Shown: positions 1 through 7,968, counted from the stretch's first letter. The stretch: DNA of 34,291 bases from Bacteroidota bacterium (GCA_024280635.1 JAJRPS010000085.1:1-34291), one strand, 5' to 3'. Made by a program: numbers and translations. Notes: generated from the sequence alone by a model not told the origin.

Positions 1-957
1 AGGTTTTGGAAAGGTGAATATGCTACAGATAAAATATCAGCATACCAAACTTTATATACGTGTTTAGAAACGGTTGCGAAATTAGCAGCTCCAGTAGCAC
101 CATTTTTTACCGATCGTTTATTTACCGATTTAAATAAAGCAACGAGTAAAAACACAGCAGAAAGTATTCATTTAAGTACTTTTCCAATTGCAGATACAGC
201 AATTATTGATAAAGCTTTGGAAAGTAGAATGGAAAAAGCGCAAACCATATCTTACTTAGTATTGTCATTGCGTGCAAAAGAAAAAATTAATGTACGTAAG
301 CCTTTGCAACGTATTATGATACCGGTTTTAAACAACCAAGAAAAGGAAGAAATTGAAGCCGTTGCAAATTTGATAAAATCAGAAGTAAATGTAAAAGAAA
401 TAGAGCTTTTAGATGATGCTTCAGGGATTTTGGTAAAAAAAATAAAACCTAATTTTAAAACATTAGGACCTCGTTTTGGGAAGGATATGAAAGCCGTTTC
501 AAGCGCAATAATGCAATTTGATGCCGAAAAGATATCAACAATTGAACAAAAGGGTGAAATTATATTGAATATCAATGAAAAAAATATTACATTGAGCATT
601 GAAGATGTAGAAATTTCTTCCGAAGATATTGAAGGCTGGTTAGTGGCTAATGCAAACGGATTAACCGTAGCATTAGATGTTACCATTTCAGAGGCATTGC
701 GTAATGAAGGAATTGCCAGAGAGTTAGTCAATCGTATTCAAAATTTACGTAAAGATGCTGGTTTTGAAGTTACTGATAAAATTTCGGTAGCAATTCAAAA
801 AGATGAAATTATAGAAAATGCCTTAAATGATACTTTAGAAAACTATATTAAAACAGAAACATTAACCAACACAATTACACTGGTGGATGTTGTAGATAAT
901 GGTACGGATATTGCTTTTGATAATATTGTAACCAAAATTTATATTGAAAAACTATAA
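1..957 (+). CDS. ileS: Isoleucyl-tRNA synthetase, C-terminal part (5' end outside window)
   Basis: Charges tRNA-Ile with isoleucine in the cytoplasm. The frame is open from base 1 (first residues RFWKGEYATDKISAYQTLY), so the ATG at 217 is internal and the gene begins upstream of the window. The opening stretch, with AYQTLYTCL and KLAAPVAPFFTDRL, is the anticodon-binding helical domain seen in IleRS. The C-terminal domain contains ARELVNRIQNLRKDAGFEVTDKI in split form (ARELVNRIQNLRK then DAGFEVTDKI), which I associate with the eukaryote-like IleRS class. After the cysteine in YTCLET there are no cysteines, so the C-terminal zinc finger of the E. coli-type enzyme is absent. The gene ends with TAA 14 bases before the next gene, which suggests co-transcription. 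Identity is secure; the class assignment is from memory of family features. Confidence 0.95.
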   Translation, partial: RFWKGEYATDKISAYQTLYTCLETVAKLAAPVAPFFTDRLFTDLNKATSKNTAESIHLSTFPIADTAIIDKALESRMEKAQTISYLVLSLRAKEKINVRKPLQRIMIPVLNNQEKEEIEAVANLIKSEVNVKEIELLDDASGILVKKIKPNFKTLGPRFGKDMKAVSSAIMQFDAEKISTIEQKGEIILNINEKNITLSIEDVEISSEDIEGWLVANANGLTVALDVTISEALRNEGIARELVNRIQNLRKDAGFEVTDKISVAIQKDEIIENALNDTLENYIKTETLTNTITLVDVVDNGTDIAFDNIVTKIYIEKL

Positions 958-971
958 TTAAACCTAATGAT

Positions 972-1358
972 ATGGAATCACGAGTTAAAAACAAATATTC
1001 TGAACAAGAATTAGCCGAATTTAAAGTAATAATAGAAGCGAAAATAGCACAAGCAGAAGCAGATAAAGCATTGTTAAAAAGTGCTTATATGAATGATGAA
1101 AATAACGGTACGGAAGACACTTCGCCAACCTTTAAAGCTTTTGATGAAGGCTCACAAGTAATGAGTAAAGAACGTAACATGCAGCTGGCAATCCGTCAAG
1201 ATAAATTTATCCGCGATTTAAAAAACGCTTTAATTCGTATTGAAAATGGAACTTATGGTATTTGTAGAGTAACTGGTAAGTTGATAAATCCAGAACGCTT
1301 AAAATTAGTACCACACGCTACCTTAAGTATTGAGGCTAAAAGCATGCAGAAAAAATAA
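972..1358 (+). CDS. TraR/DksA-family zinc-finger-like protein
   Basis: A 128-residue protein of the TraR/DksA family, whose members bind in the secondary channel of RNA polymerase and modulate initiation, often together with ppGpp. The N-terminal half is charged and likely coiled coil (residues about 8-45). The C-terminal part has the family signature ENGTYGICRVTGKLI followed by PERLKLVPHATLSIEAK. Only one cysteine remains (in GICRVTG) of the four that bind zinc in classical DksA, so the metal site is lost or replaced, as I recall is common in Bacteroidota members. It lies 14 bases after ileS on the same strand and is followed by a hairpin terminator, so the two probably end one transcript. 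In many relatives lspA is the next gene; here lspA is about 18.6 kb away. Confidence 0.88.
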   Translation: MESRVKNKYSEQELAEFKVIIEAKIAQAEADKALLKSAYMNDENNGTEDTSPTFKAFDEGSQVMSKERNMQLAIRQDKFIRDLKNALIRIENGTYGICRVTGKLINPERLKLVPHATLSIEAKSMQKK

Positions 1359-1407
1359 GGTCGATAACCGACATTATATAAAAAGTTTAAATTTAAAATG
1401 TAAAAGT

Positions 1408-1442
1408 AAAAAAACTTCAATTAGCTATATTGGAGTTTTTTT
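1408..1442 (+). terminator. Bidirectional hairpin terminator after the DksA-family gene
   Basis: An inverted repeat pairs 1408-1420 (A-run then ACTTCAA) with 1430-1442 (TTGGAG then T-run), with one G-T wobble and a 9-base loop. It has a T-run at its 3' end on plus and an equivalent T-run on minus. It sits 50 bases after the stop of the plus-strand gene and between convergent genes, so it can stop transcripts from both sides. Confidence 0.75.
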
Positions 1443-1563
1443 GTTGATTACTGTGAAAATAGTAGTAAGCACGGATTACAAATTGGAGGCATTAGGTGTG
1501 AATTCTACTTGTATATAGGAAATCTGTGTTATACATAATAGAAGGGTAAAATAAACTTTTTAT

Positions 1564-2358
1564 TTAGCCTTTCTTTTTAATTTTTATGATTTTTTTCTTT
1601 GATTTTACTTTTAACCGTAATGGTTCTTTAAATATTGTTTTAGAAATCATTCTTTTTCTTCGCAAATCATCTTCTATAACTAACTCTAGTATTAATGGTT
1701 TTATTTTAATTTTTTTACGTTTTTTAGGGTGTAAAATTAATTCTTCAAAAACAATCATATTACACAAAAAGCCATTATGTTTTTCTTTCAAAACCCTAAA
1801 CTTATCCATGTTGCTAAAATTAGAGGTTACTCTTCTAATTTTAGGTCTTTTTATAACTTTAAAACGATGAAAATCTATTGATGTAGGTGTATATACTTTA
1901 TATGTAACTATTATTTTTTCACCAACGTAATATGGAGGTTCTTTATTATACTCAGTAACTACTTCAATTCTTTTTAGGAAACTTTCTGAAAGCGGAGTTT
2001 TTTTAGTAATTTTAATTATTACAGGTTCTGTTTTATACTCTTTTTTATTAACTGTAACACTTGCGCTCCCAATACTAAAAGTCCCTTTTTTTTGAGGACT
2101 TAATAAATAGGTATATTTAGTTGAATAGGATTCTCTACCATCTATACTGTGATGTATAGTTTTTTTATCTTCTCTAATAAGATCAAAATCTTCAAATGAA
2201 GGAGGTATAAAATTACCTCCTTCTTTATTCATTGAAAATTCAACACGAAAACATTCATTTATTCCCAATTGATTTTTATTCACCTTGGTTATAAACTCTA
2301 CTTGAGCAAATAGTGTTTGCGTGGTTAGTAGTAGAAATAAAAGCATGCTTTTTTTCAT
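1564..2358 (-). CDS. Short BatD-like (oxygen-tolerance family) exported protein
   Basis: A 264-residue protein with a signal peptide (about residues 1-18, MKKSMLLFLLLTTQTLFA, then QVEF). The mature part resembles the beginning of BatD proteins: a beta-rich region with YLLSPQKKGTFSIGSASV and a second block starting YYVGEKIIVTYKVYT. Full BatD proteins are around 550-600 residues and carry a C-terminal membrane segment. This one stops after about two domains and ends in a lysine-rich tail (KVKSKKKIIKIKKKG) with no membrane helix. BatD normally works with VWA-domain proteins (BatA/BatB) and a MoxR ATPase, and none of these is nearby. It may be a naturally short secreted paralogue or a truncated gene; the function is not assigned. 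The start is the ATG that gives a clean signal peptide. Confidence 0.65.
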   Translation of the reverse strand: MKKSMLLFLLLTTQTLFAQVEFITKVNKNQLGINECFRVEFSMNKEGGNFIPPSFEDFDLIREDKKTIHHSIDGRESYSTKYTYLLSPQKKGTFSIGSASVTVNKKEYKTEPVIIKITKKTPLSESFLKRIEVVTEYNKEPPYYVGEKIIVTYKVYTPTSIDFHRFKVIKRPKIRRVTSNFSNMDKFRVLKEKHNGFLCNMIVFEELILHPKKRKKIKIKPLILELVIEDDLRRKRMISKTIFKEPLRLKVKSKKKIIKIKKKG

Positions 2359-2393
2359 TATTATATATAGTGTTTTTTATGGTGAAATTATTA

Positions 2394-3362
2394 TTAGGTT
2401 GTCGTCCCACTACAAAAGTTCATAAACGGAAAAGCTTTTATAAGTTTTTCTTTTTTATAGTTTAGCTTTTCTAAAAATTGCTGGTGTTGTTCTGTGTCTG
2501 GGTTGAAAGGACGGTGTGCTAGTCCGTTTTGTATGGCAGCTACTTCCTTCATGGTTTGGGTAGTGTTTTGATGCAACCAAACGTATTGAAATTTCTCCCA
2601 AATATAATCAATAGCAGTTTCGTTAGGATGTAGCATATCAGGAGTGTAAAAACGATAATCACGTAACTCGTCCATTAGTATTTCATATGCAGGAAAGTAA
2701 TGGGTGTTGAGTGTTTTAGTAATTTGATGTATGGCACTAATTAAATGTGCTTTACTCTGCATATTCTCAACAAAACCATCTTTAATATGTCGTACTGGTG
2801 AAACGGTATAAATAATTTGAACATCAGTATTCAGTTGCCTTATCAGTTGTTCAGTAGTAGTTAAACTACTTGTAATAGCATTAACGGATAAAATACTTTT
2901 TTTAAATTGTTGTTGAGGTATTTTATGGCAATTAGCAACCGTTGTATTTTTTGCTATATGATGATATGTCCATGCTGTGCCTAAAGTAATGACGAGATGT
3001 GATGCTTCGGTAAGTTGTTGATGTGTATTTTGTAGTATTTCATTTAAGTTATTTACTAAAACGGATGCATTGGTGTTACTTAAACAAGAATGTGCATCTA
3101 AACAATGGTAGCGTTCATTGTGAAAAACAAACTCATCCTCTTTATAATTTTGTTGTTTGATAACACGTGTTAAAAAGGTTTCAATAGCTTTGGGATGAAA
3201 TAAAATACCAAATGGATTTACAGCATGTTGAAATTGATAATACTCAAATTTCTTACCTATGTTTTCTGAAAAGCAAGAACCCAAAAGCATCACTTTAGAG
3301 GTGTAATCTATCTGGTTTTCTTCAGGTTTTTTAGATAGTGGTATTTGAGTGTGTAGTTGCAA
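2394..3362 (-). CDS. GSCFA-domain protein
   Basis: A 322-residue protein of the GSCFA family, named for a conserved motif seen here as MLLGSCFSENIG (GSCFS at residues 28-32). Other typical blocks are HLVITLGTAWTY (near 122-133), TVSPVRHIKDG (near 185) and DMLHPNETAIDYIW (near 240). The arrangement of a Ser in a G-S-x-F block, a mid-protein G and a late D-x-x-H suggests an SGNH/GDSL-type hydrolase fold, but the substrate is unknown. The only start that keeps the conserved N-terminus (LQLHTQIPL) is a TTG at 3360-3362; no ATG lies in frame before the upstream stop. A lysine/arginine-rich reading frame ends two bases before this TTG, which would allow translational coupling. gpsA lies upstream on the same strand. 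Confidence 0.85.
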   Translation of the reverse strand: MQLHTQIPLSKKPEENQIDYTSKVMLLGSCFSENIGKKFEYYQFQHAVNPFGILFHPKAIETFLTRVIKQQNYKEDEFVFHNERYHCLDAHSCLSNTNASVLVNNLNEILQNTHQQLTEASHLVITLGTAWTYHHIAKNTTVANCHKIPQQQFKKSILSVNAITSSLTTTEQLIRQLNTDVQIIYTVSPVRHIKDGFVENMQSKAHLISAIHQITKTLNTHYFPAYEILMDELRDYRFYTPDMLHPNETAIDYIWEKFQYVWLHQNTTQTMKEVAAIQNGLAHRPFNPDTEQHQQFLEKLNYKKEKLIKAFPFMNFCSGTTT

Positions 3363-3461
3363 TTTATTTTTTACGTTTCTTTTTTAATTCCCTTTTCTTT
3401 TTGCGATATGCTAAATTAAGCTGTTTTAGCGCATCATTTGTAATAAGAAAATGAGTATAAT

Positions 3462-4460
3462 TTAATCTAATACTTCTGTTAATTTTTTAAAAATGGTTTT
3501 CGGGTTTTTGTTTTTGTATAAAATTTGATAGATGGCATCAATAATGGGTGTTAGTGCAACTTTTTTACTAGTTGTATTTAAAATATAAGCACAATTGGTT
3601 GCATAATACCCTTCTGCAATCATACTCATTTCCATTTGAGCAGATTTTACAGTGTAACCTTTTCCTATCATATTACCAAACATTCTATTTCTACTAAAAA
3701 CCGAATAGCCTGTTACTAATAAATCACCTAAATAAGCCGAATCATTAATGTTACGTTTCATCTTATGGCGTTTTTTTATAAAACGTTTCATTTCACGTAT
3801 AGCATTACTCATAATTACACTTTGAAAATTATCGCCATATCCTAAACCATGAGCAATACCTGATGCAATTGCATAAATATTTTTTAGCATAGCGGCATAT
3901 TCTGTTCCAACAACATCGTCAGATATTTTACATTTAATGTAGGAGCAAGAAAGTGCATTAGCAACCAAAGCAGCATTTTTTTCGTTAGCACATGCAATGG
4001 TAAGATATGATAAACGCTCCAAAGCAACTTCTTCAGCATGACAGGGACCGGTAATTACACCAATGTTTTCAAACGGAATATTATATTGTTTATGAAAATG
4101 TTCTCCTACAATTAAGTTGCTTTCAGGAACAATACCTTTTATGGCTGAAAAAACAATTTTATCTTTTAGTGGTGCGGTTAATTTTTGTAATTCGGTATTT
4201 ACAAACGCTGATGGAATAGCAAAAATAATAACATCTGCAAAAGCTACAATTTCATTAATATCAGAACTTACATTTAATTTTGTGATGTCAAACTCCACGG
4301 AGCTTAAATAATTAGGGTTGTGAAATTCTGTTTTTAGATGTTTAATTGCACCTTCATTGCGCATGTACCAACCTATTTTGTCAGTGTTTTCACATAGCAT
4401 TTTTACAATGGCTGTTGCCCAACTTCCTCCACCTATAACGGCATATTTTTTAGTACTCAT
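3462..4460 (-). CDS. gpsA: Glycerol-3-phosphate dehydrogenase [NAD(P)+]
   Basis: Reduces dihydroxyacetone phosphate to sn-glycerol 3-phosphate, the backbone precursor of membrane phospholipids; cytoplasmic. The N-terminal dinucleotide-binding motif is AVIGGGSWATA (residues 7-17). Further family blocks are VFSAIKGIVPE (near 105-115), VITGPCHAEEVA (near 135-146), and the C-terminal domain with KNIYAIASGIAHGLGYGDN (near 193-211) and NDSAYLGDLLVT. Length of 332 residues is normal for GpsA. The ATG is followed by a standard start, MSTKKYAVIGGG. An exact flavobacterial -7 box lies 32 bases upstream. It is followed by the GSCFA gene about 100 bases downstream on the same strand. Confidence 0.95.
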   Translation of the reverse strand: MSTKKYAVIGGGSWATAIVKMLCENTDKIGWYMRNEGAIKHLKTEFHNPNYLSSVEFDITKLNVSSDINEIVAFADVIIFAIPSAFVNTELQKLTAPLKDKIVFSAIKGIVPESNLIVGEHFHKQYNIPFENIGVITGPCHAEEVALERLSYLTIACANEKNAALVANALSCSYIKCKISDDVVGTEYAAMLKNIYAIASGIAHGLGYGDNFQSVIMSNAIREMKRFIKKRHKMKRNINDSAYLGDLLVTGYSVFSRNRMFGNMIGKGYTVKSAQMEMSMIAEGYYATNCAYILNTTSKKVALTPIIDAIYQILYKNKNPKTIFKKLTEVLD

Positions 4461-4491
4461 GAATAGTGTAATTCCAAATTATTTGAATATC

Positions 4492-4499
4492 CAAATGTA
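4492..4499 (-). promoter_or_regulatory. Candidate -7 box upstream of gpsA
   Basis: Reads TACATTTG on minus, an exact match to the Bacteroidota TANNTTTG box, 32 bases before the gpsA ATG. I see no TTG at the expected distance upstream, so only half of the promoter is supported. Confidence 0.4.
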
Positions 4500-4590
4500 C
4501 AATAAATTACCGAATTTTTATAACAGTAATAGTATTCATTGTTTTTTGGCATAGCGTTTGTATTTATGTGATTATTAAAATATAAAGATT

Positions 4591-5532
4591 ATGAAGACGT
4601 TAAAAATACTATTCGGAATTACACTATTTGCATTGTTTTTTACTTCTTGTGAGATAGAAGTAAATGCATTTGATAATCATGTAGCACCAATGTCTGTTTA
4701 CGATACTTTGGAAAGTAAAGAGTTATGGTATGTGGCTATTAATGAAACTCAAGGGGCTGGTGAAGTGCCTTTTTTACAAAAAGCATTTACGGTCTCTTTT
4801 AGAAACGGAACCTTATTTGCTAATAATAACTTGGTAGGTATTGGAAGTACTGGAAATGGTTTTGGTATTGATGTGGGGTATTATAATGCATATCAAAATA
4901 CTTTAGAAGTGAGTCATGATATTAATGGTTTTTGGGATCTAGAAGTTCGGATATTGGGGTACAATAAGATAGAATTATATAGTCCGTACACACATACTAG
5001 CTATTATTTATATGGGTATGATAGAAATACTTTTGATTATGATTTGGTATTTTACAATAACATCCACTATTTTTTACAAGAGTATGAATCCTGGGAAAAA
5101 GTAGGGGTCTATGGAGGTACTGCAAATCCGTTTGATAATGAAAATTTCATACAATTTTTAGCAGGAGGTAATAATCGAGAATACAGAAGCTCACAAGATA
5201 ATACCGGTACGCCAATCAATAATATTTATTGGGATTATTCAGGGCTGTACACCGTTTCTAATTTTGTAGACACCAATTATGTAAAAGCTTTAACGTTAGA
5301 TTATGATTATTTTGGAGATGAGTATTTTGAAGTAACCATTATTAATGATGGTAAAATTGAATTGTACCACCCTGCATCAAATACTATTTATGAGTTTGTT
5401 GGGCGTCATTTTATCCAATATTTAAAAACCGATACCGGTAAGCATATTGCTAAAAAAAGAAGTAAAACGGTATTGAAAAACTTTCATAAAGAGACCGTTA
5501 ATCGACCAAAGATCGATAAAGCAAAACGATAA
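4591..5532 (+). CDS. Flavobacterial lipoprotein of unknown function next to nadD
   Basis: A 313-residue predicted lipoprotein: hydrophobic signal then the lipobox FFTSC, with the lipid-bearing Cys at residue 20, followed by acidic residues (EIEVN), which may direct it to the cell surface. The mature part has two related blocks: an aromatic-rich segment with LWYVAINETQGAGEVPFLQ (about 45-63), FDYDLVFYNNIHYFLQEYESW (about 146-166, broken here as FDYDLVFYNN / IHYFLQEYESW), then DNENFIQFLAGG and a strand-rich end with KIELYHPASNTIYEFVGR. The C-terminus is basic (KKRSKTVLKNF). I recall similar proteins beside nadD in many flavobacteria, some labelled nicotinic acid mononucleotide adenyltransferase; nothing in this sequence supports that name, and the true enzyme is the neighbouring gene. 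The biochemical role is unknown. Confidence 0.8.
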   Translation: MKTLKILFGITLFALFFTSCEIEVNAFDNHVAPMSVYDTLESKELWYVAINETQGAGEVPFLQKAFTVSFRNGTLFANNNLVGIGSTGNGFGIDVGYYNAYQNTLEVSHDINGFWDLEVRILGYNKIELYSPYTHTSYYLYGYDRNTFDYDLVFYNNIHYFLQEYESWEKVGVYGGTANPFDNENFIQFLAGGNNREYRSSQDNTGTPINNIYWDYSGLYTVSNFVDTNYVKALTLDYDYFGDEYFEVTIINDGKIELYHPASNTIYEFVGRHFIQYLKTDTGKHIAKKRSKTVLKNFHKETVNRPKIDKAKR

Positions 5533-5554
5533 TAAATTGAAGTTTAGTTAGTTT

Positions 5555-5595
5555 CAAACCCTTGTAAAATTAGTTTTTTATGGGGGTTTGTTTTG
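5555..5595 (+). terminator. Probable terminator after the lipoprotein gene
   Basis: CAAACCC at 5555-5561 pairs with GGGTTTG at 5584-5590 across a 22-base A/T-rich loop that can pair further, followed by TTTTG. It lies 23 bases after the stop codon. The loop is long, so confidence is moderate. Confidence 0.5.
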
Positions 5596-5686
5596 TTATA
5601 ATTTAAATAATAAAGTTTTGTGAGCTTTAATATTCAGGTAATAGCTCAATACCTAATTGGTTAACACTTGGTTTCAGGAAGTTTAA

Positions 5687-5770
5687 TTACTCATCTTTAT
5701 CATCAAAAGCATATGAAAACAATACCCATTTGTCATTTGGTTTGTAAAACTTAAAAGTAAACCGAATGGG
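5687..5770 (-). pseudogene. Possible remnant of a protein C-terminus (28 codons) downstream of nadD
   Basis: The stretch 5533-5859 has no complete gene. Apart from the terminator near its start, it contains this short open frame on minus, reading FTFKFYKPNDKWVLFSYAF then DDKDE and a stop. The aromatic and charged pattern looks like real protein more than random DNA. A stop codon lies immediately before it (5771-5773), and it has no start codon, so it cannot be a gene as it stands. It may be the tail of a decayed gene; I could not identify the family. The rest of the interval shows nothing I can support. Confidence 0.25.
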
Positions 5771-5859
5771 TTATCTTTCATATTTTATAGTGTGTTTCAG
5801 TTTTGAGTATAAAGATATGAATTTTGATAAGAAAATGTCTACTAGGTAACTTTAATTTT

Positions 5860-6438
5860 TTATCTCCAAAAACCCATATCATCAATGTATTGCCAAACTT
5901 TTGTGTCTAAAACCGGTTGTACGTTTTTGCCGTTTGCAATGTCATTACGGATGGCTGTTGAGGAAATTTCCATTATTGGAGCCTTTACCAATTGTATTTT
6001 TGGGTGGTTTTTAAATTGATGTTCCGTTATTCCTTTAGCAATACGGGGGTAAACATATAAATTGTAGTTTTCTAAAATGGCTTCATAGTTTTTCCATTTG
6101 TGAAAACTTTTTAGGTTGTCTTCTCCCATAATTAAAGAAAATAGATGTGTAGGATATCGCTCTTCTAAATGCACTAAAGTATTAATAGTATAATTGGGAG
6201 TAGGAAGGTTAAACTCGATGTTTGACGGTTGGAGTTTGTCATATTTTTCAGTAGCTAAATACACCATTTCTAAACGATGGTGATTGGCTAACAAGGTTTT
6301 CTTTTTTTTAAATGGACTCATCGGAGTTACCACTAGCCAAATTTGATCTAAATCGGAATGTTCTACTAAGTGATTGGCAATAGCCAAATGCCCTACGTGT
6401 ATAGGGTTAAATGTTCCAAAATATAATCCTATTTTCAT
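5860..6438 (-). CDS. nadD: Nicotinate-nucleotide adenylyltransferase
   Basis: Transfers AMP from ATP to nicotinate mononucleotide, giving deamido-NAD, the penultimate step of NAD synthesis. The nucleotidyltransferase signature GTFNPIHVGH is at residues 8-17, and the second ATP-binding motif, ISSTAIR, at 158-164. Length of 192 residues is normal. It begins 3 bases after the stop of gmk, so the two are translated from one message, with yicC upstream. The yicC-gmk-nadD order is one I know from other Bacteroidota. Confidence 0.95.
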   Translation of the reverse strand: MKIGLYFGTFNPIHVGHLAIANHLVEHSDLDQIWLVVTPMSPFKKKKTLLANHHRLEMVYLATEKYDKLQPSNIEFNLPTPNYTINTLVHLEERYPTHLFSLIMGEDNLKSFHKWKNYEAILENYNLYVYPRIAKGITEHQFKNHPKIQLVKAPIMEISSTAIRNDIANGKNVQPVLDTKVWQYIDDMGFWR

Positions 6439-6441
6439 AGC

Positions 6442-7014
6442 TTATACGTTTATAAAATCAGTGGCTAAAGTTACAGCATCTTCTAATGCGGTTTCTAAAT
6501 GGTCATTAGTGATGATGTAATCAAACTGTGGAGCAGTTGCCATTTCAATAGAAGCTTTTGCGACCCGCATATTTATTTTATCTTCACTTTCTGTTTGACG
6601 TTTTTTTAACCTGCGCTTTAACTCATCTACACTAGGTGGTTTTACAAAAACAGATAATGTTTCTTTAGGAAATTTCTTTTTAATACGTAATCCTCCAACC
6701 ACATCAATATCAAAAATAACATTTTTACCTTCCGCCCACAAACGTTCTACTTCGGTTTTTAAAGTGCCATAAAAATTATCACGATACACCTCTTCCCACT
6801 CTAAAAATTTATCGGCTTTTATTTTATCTTTAAACTCACGTGCCGAAATAAAGTAGTAATCTTTACCGTCAACCTCATCTCCACGTTTGTCACGGGAAGT
6901 TACTGATACCGAAAAGGCTAAATTGAGTTCTGGTTGTGCTAATAAATGCTTTACAATAGTTGTTTTACCAGATCCTGAAGGGGCTGAAAAGACAAGTAGT
7001 TTTCCTTTTTTCAT
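6442..7014 (-). CDS. gmk: Guanylate kinase
   Basis: Phosphorylates GMP to GDP with ATP; essential for guanine nucleotide supply. The P-loop is SAPSGSGKTT (residues 10-19). GMP-binding elements SVTSRDKRGDEVDGKDYYF (about 36-54) and the block FLEWEEVYRDNFYGT (about 71-85) are typical of the guanylate kinase fold, as is DIDVVGGLRIK for the Mg/ATP site. Length of 190 residues matches the family. Between yicC and gmk lies a short hairpin (7039-7056), and nadD follows after 3 bases. Confidence 0.96.
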   Translation of the reverse strand: MKKGKLLVFSAPSGSGKTTIVKHLLAQPELNLAFSVSVTSRDKRGDEVDGKDYYFISAREFKDKIKADKFLEWEEVYRDNFYGTLKTEVERLWAEGKNVIFDIDVVGGLRIKKKFPKETLSVFVKPPSVDELKRRLKKRQTESEDKINMRVAKASIEMATAPQFDYIITNDHLETALEDAVTLATDFINV

Positions 7015-7038
7015 CGATTTAATTTTTTAATTCAATCG

Positions 7039-7056
7039 TATCCGTGAAAACGGATA
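7039..7056. other. Hairpin between yicC and gmk
   Basis: TATCCGT (7039-7045) and ACGGATA (7050-7056) form a perfect 7-bp stem. On plus the loop is GAAA and a run of T follows at 7059-7064, as in an intrinsic terminator for plus-strand transcripts, although no plus-strand gene is close. On minus it falls inside the yicC-gmk message, where it could shape RNA stability or processing. Confidence 0.45.
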
Positions 7057-7088
7057 TCTTTTTTGAGAATTAGTAGCAAATAATTTGA

Positions 7089-7949
7089 CTACAAAACGTT
7101 TAATAATTGTTCTTTAATTTTTTCTAATTCATCTTTCATTTGAACAACTAATTTTTGCATGGGTGCATAATTAGATTTTGAACCAATGGTGTTAATTTCT
7201 CTACCCATTTCTTGACTAATAAATCCTAACTTTTTACCATTAGCACCTGTTAAATTTAAGGTGGTTACAAAGTATTCCAAATGATTTTTTAAACGCACTT
7301 TTTCTTCTGTAATGTCAAATTTTTCAATGTAATATATCAATTCTTGCTCAAAACGATTTTCATCTACTTTTTCTTTCAAATCAGCAATTCCTTTTTGTAA
7401 ACGCTCACGTACACCTGCAATTCTTTCAGGGTCAATAGCAATAACATCTTCTAATAATTTAGAGATGATAACAATACGTTCGCTAAAATCATTGTGTAGT
7501 ACAGCACCTTCATCCGTACGGTAGGCTTCAATGTGTTGTAATGCTGTTTTTATATGTGCTTCAATATTATTCCACTCCTCAATATCTAGATCTTCTTTTG
7601 TGGTTTTTGTGGTGTCTGGTAAACGCATTACAACGGATAGGCATTCAACATTTGTTGCTTCAGGTGTAATTTGTTGCAGTTGTTTAATGTATTGGTTTAC
7701 CACAACTTCATTTATTTTTGTACTGGTTTCTTCGCCAGTACTTTCTACATATAAAGAAAAATCTACTTTACCTCTTACTAAGGTTTTAGCTACCATTTTA
7801 CGAATGTATAAATCTTTTTCCTTGTAATAAGAAGGCATTCGGGTATTCATGTCTAAGTTTTTACTATTGAGTGATTTGATTTCAATAGTTACTTTTTTGG
7901 TAGGTAATTGTAGTACGCTTTTTCCGTACCCCGTCATGGATTGTATCAT
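7089..7949 (-). CDS. YicC/YloC-family endoribonuclease
   Basis: A 286-residue member of the YicC/YloC family, for which endoribonuclease activity has been reported in E. coli and Bacillus. The N-terminal signature MIQSMTGYGKS and the C-terminal block HLEYFVTTLNLTGANGKKL then GFISQEMGREINTIGSKSN (C-terminal DUF1732 region) are both present. I chose the ATG at 7949 because the protein then begins exactly like its relatives. A longer frame using a GTG at 7979 would overlap the -7 box at 7969-7976, which should lie outside the coding region. It heads the yicC-gmk-nadD unit. Confidence 0.92.
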   Translation of the reverse strand: MIQSMTGYGKSVLQLPTKKVTIEIKSLNSKNLDMNTRMPSYYKEKDLYIRKMVAKTLVRGKVDFSLYVESTGEETSTKINEVVVNQYIKQLQQITPEATNVECLSVVMRLPDTTKTTKEDLDIEEWNNIEAHIKTALQHIEAYRTDEGAVLHNDFSERIVIISKLLEDVIAIDPERIAGVRERLQKGIADLKEKVDENRFEQELIYYIEKFDITEEKVRLKNHLEYFVTTLNLTGANGKKLGFISQEMGREINTIGSKSNYAPMQKLVVQMKDELEKIKEQLLNVL

Positions 7950-7968
7950 AATTATCGTAAAATTTGCA

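Noticed and set aside
1443-1563. The sequence GCACGGATTACAAAT near 1470-1484, reminiscent of palindromic repeats in flavobacteria
   Set aside because: Only one arm is present, and no second copy is visible in the window.
4591-5532. Annotation of the lipoprotein as nicotinic acid mononucleotide adenylyltransferase
   Set aside because: No nucleotidyltransferase motif is present, and the real enzyme is the adjacent nadD.
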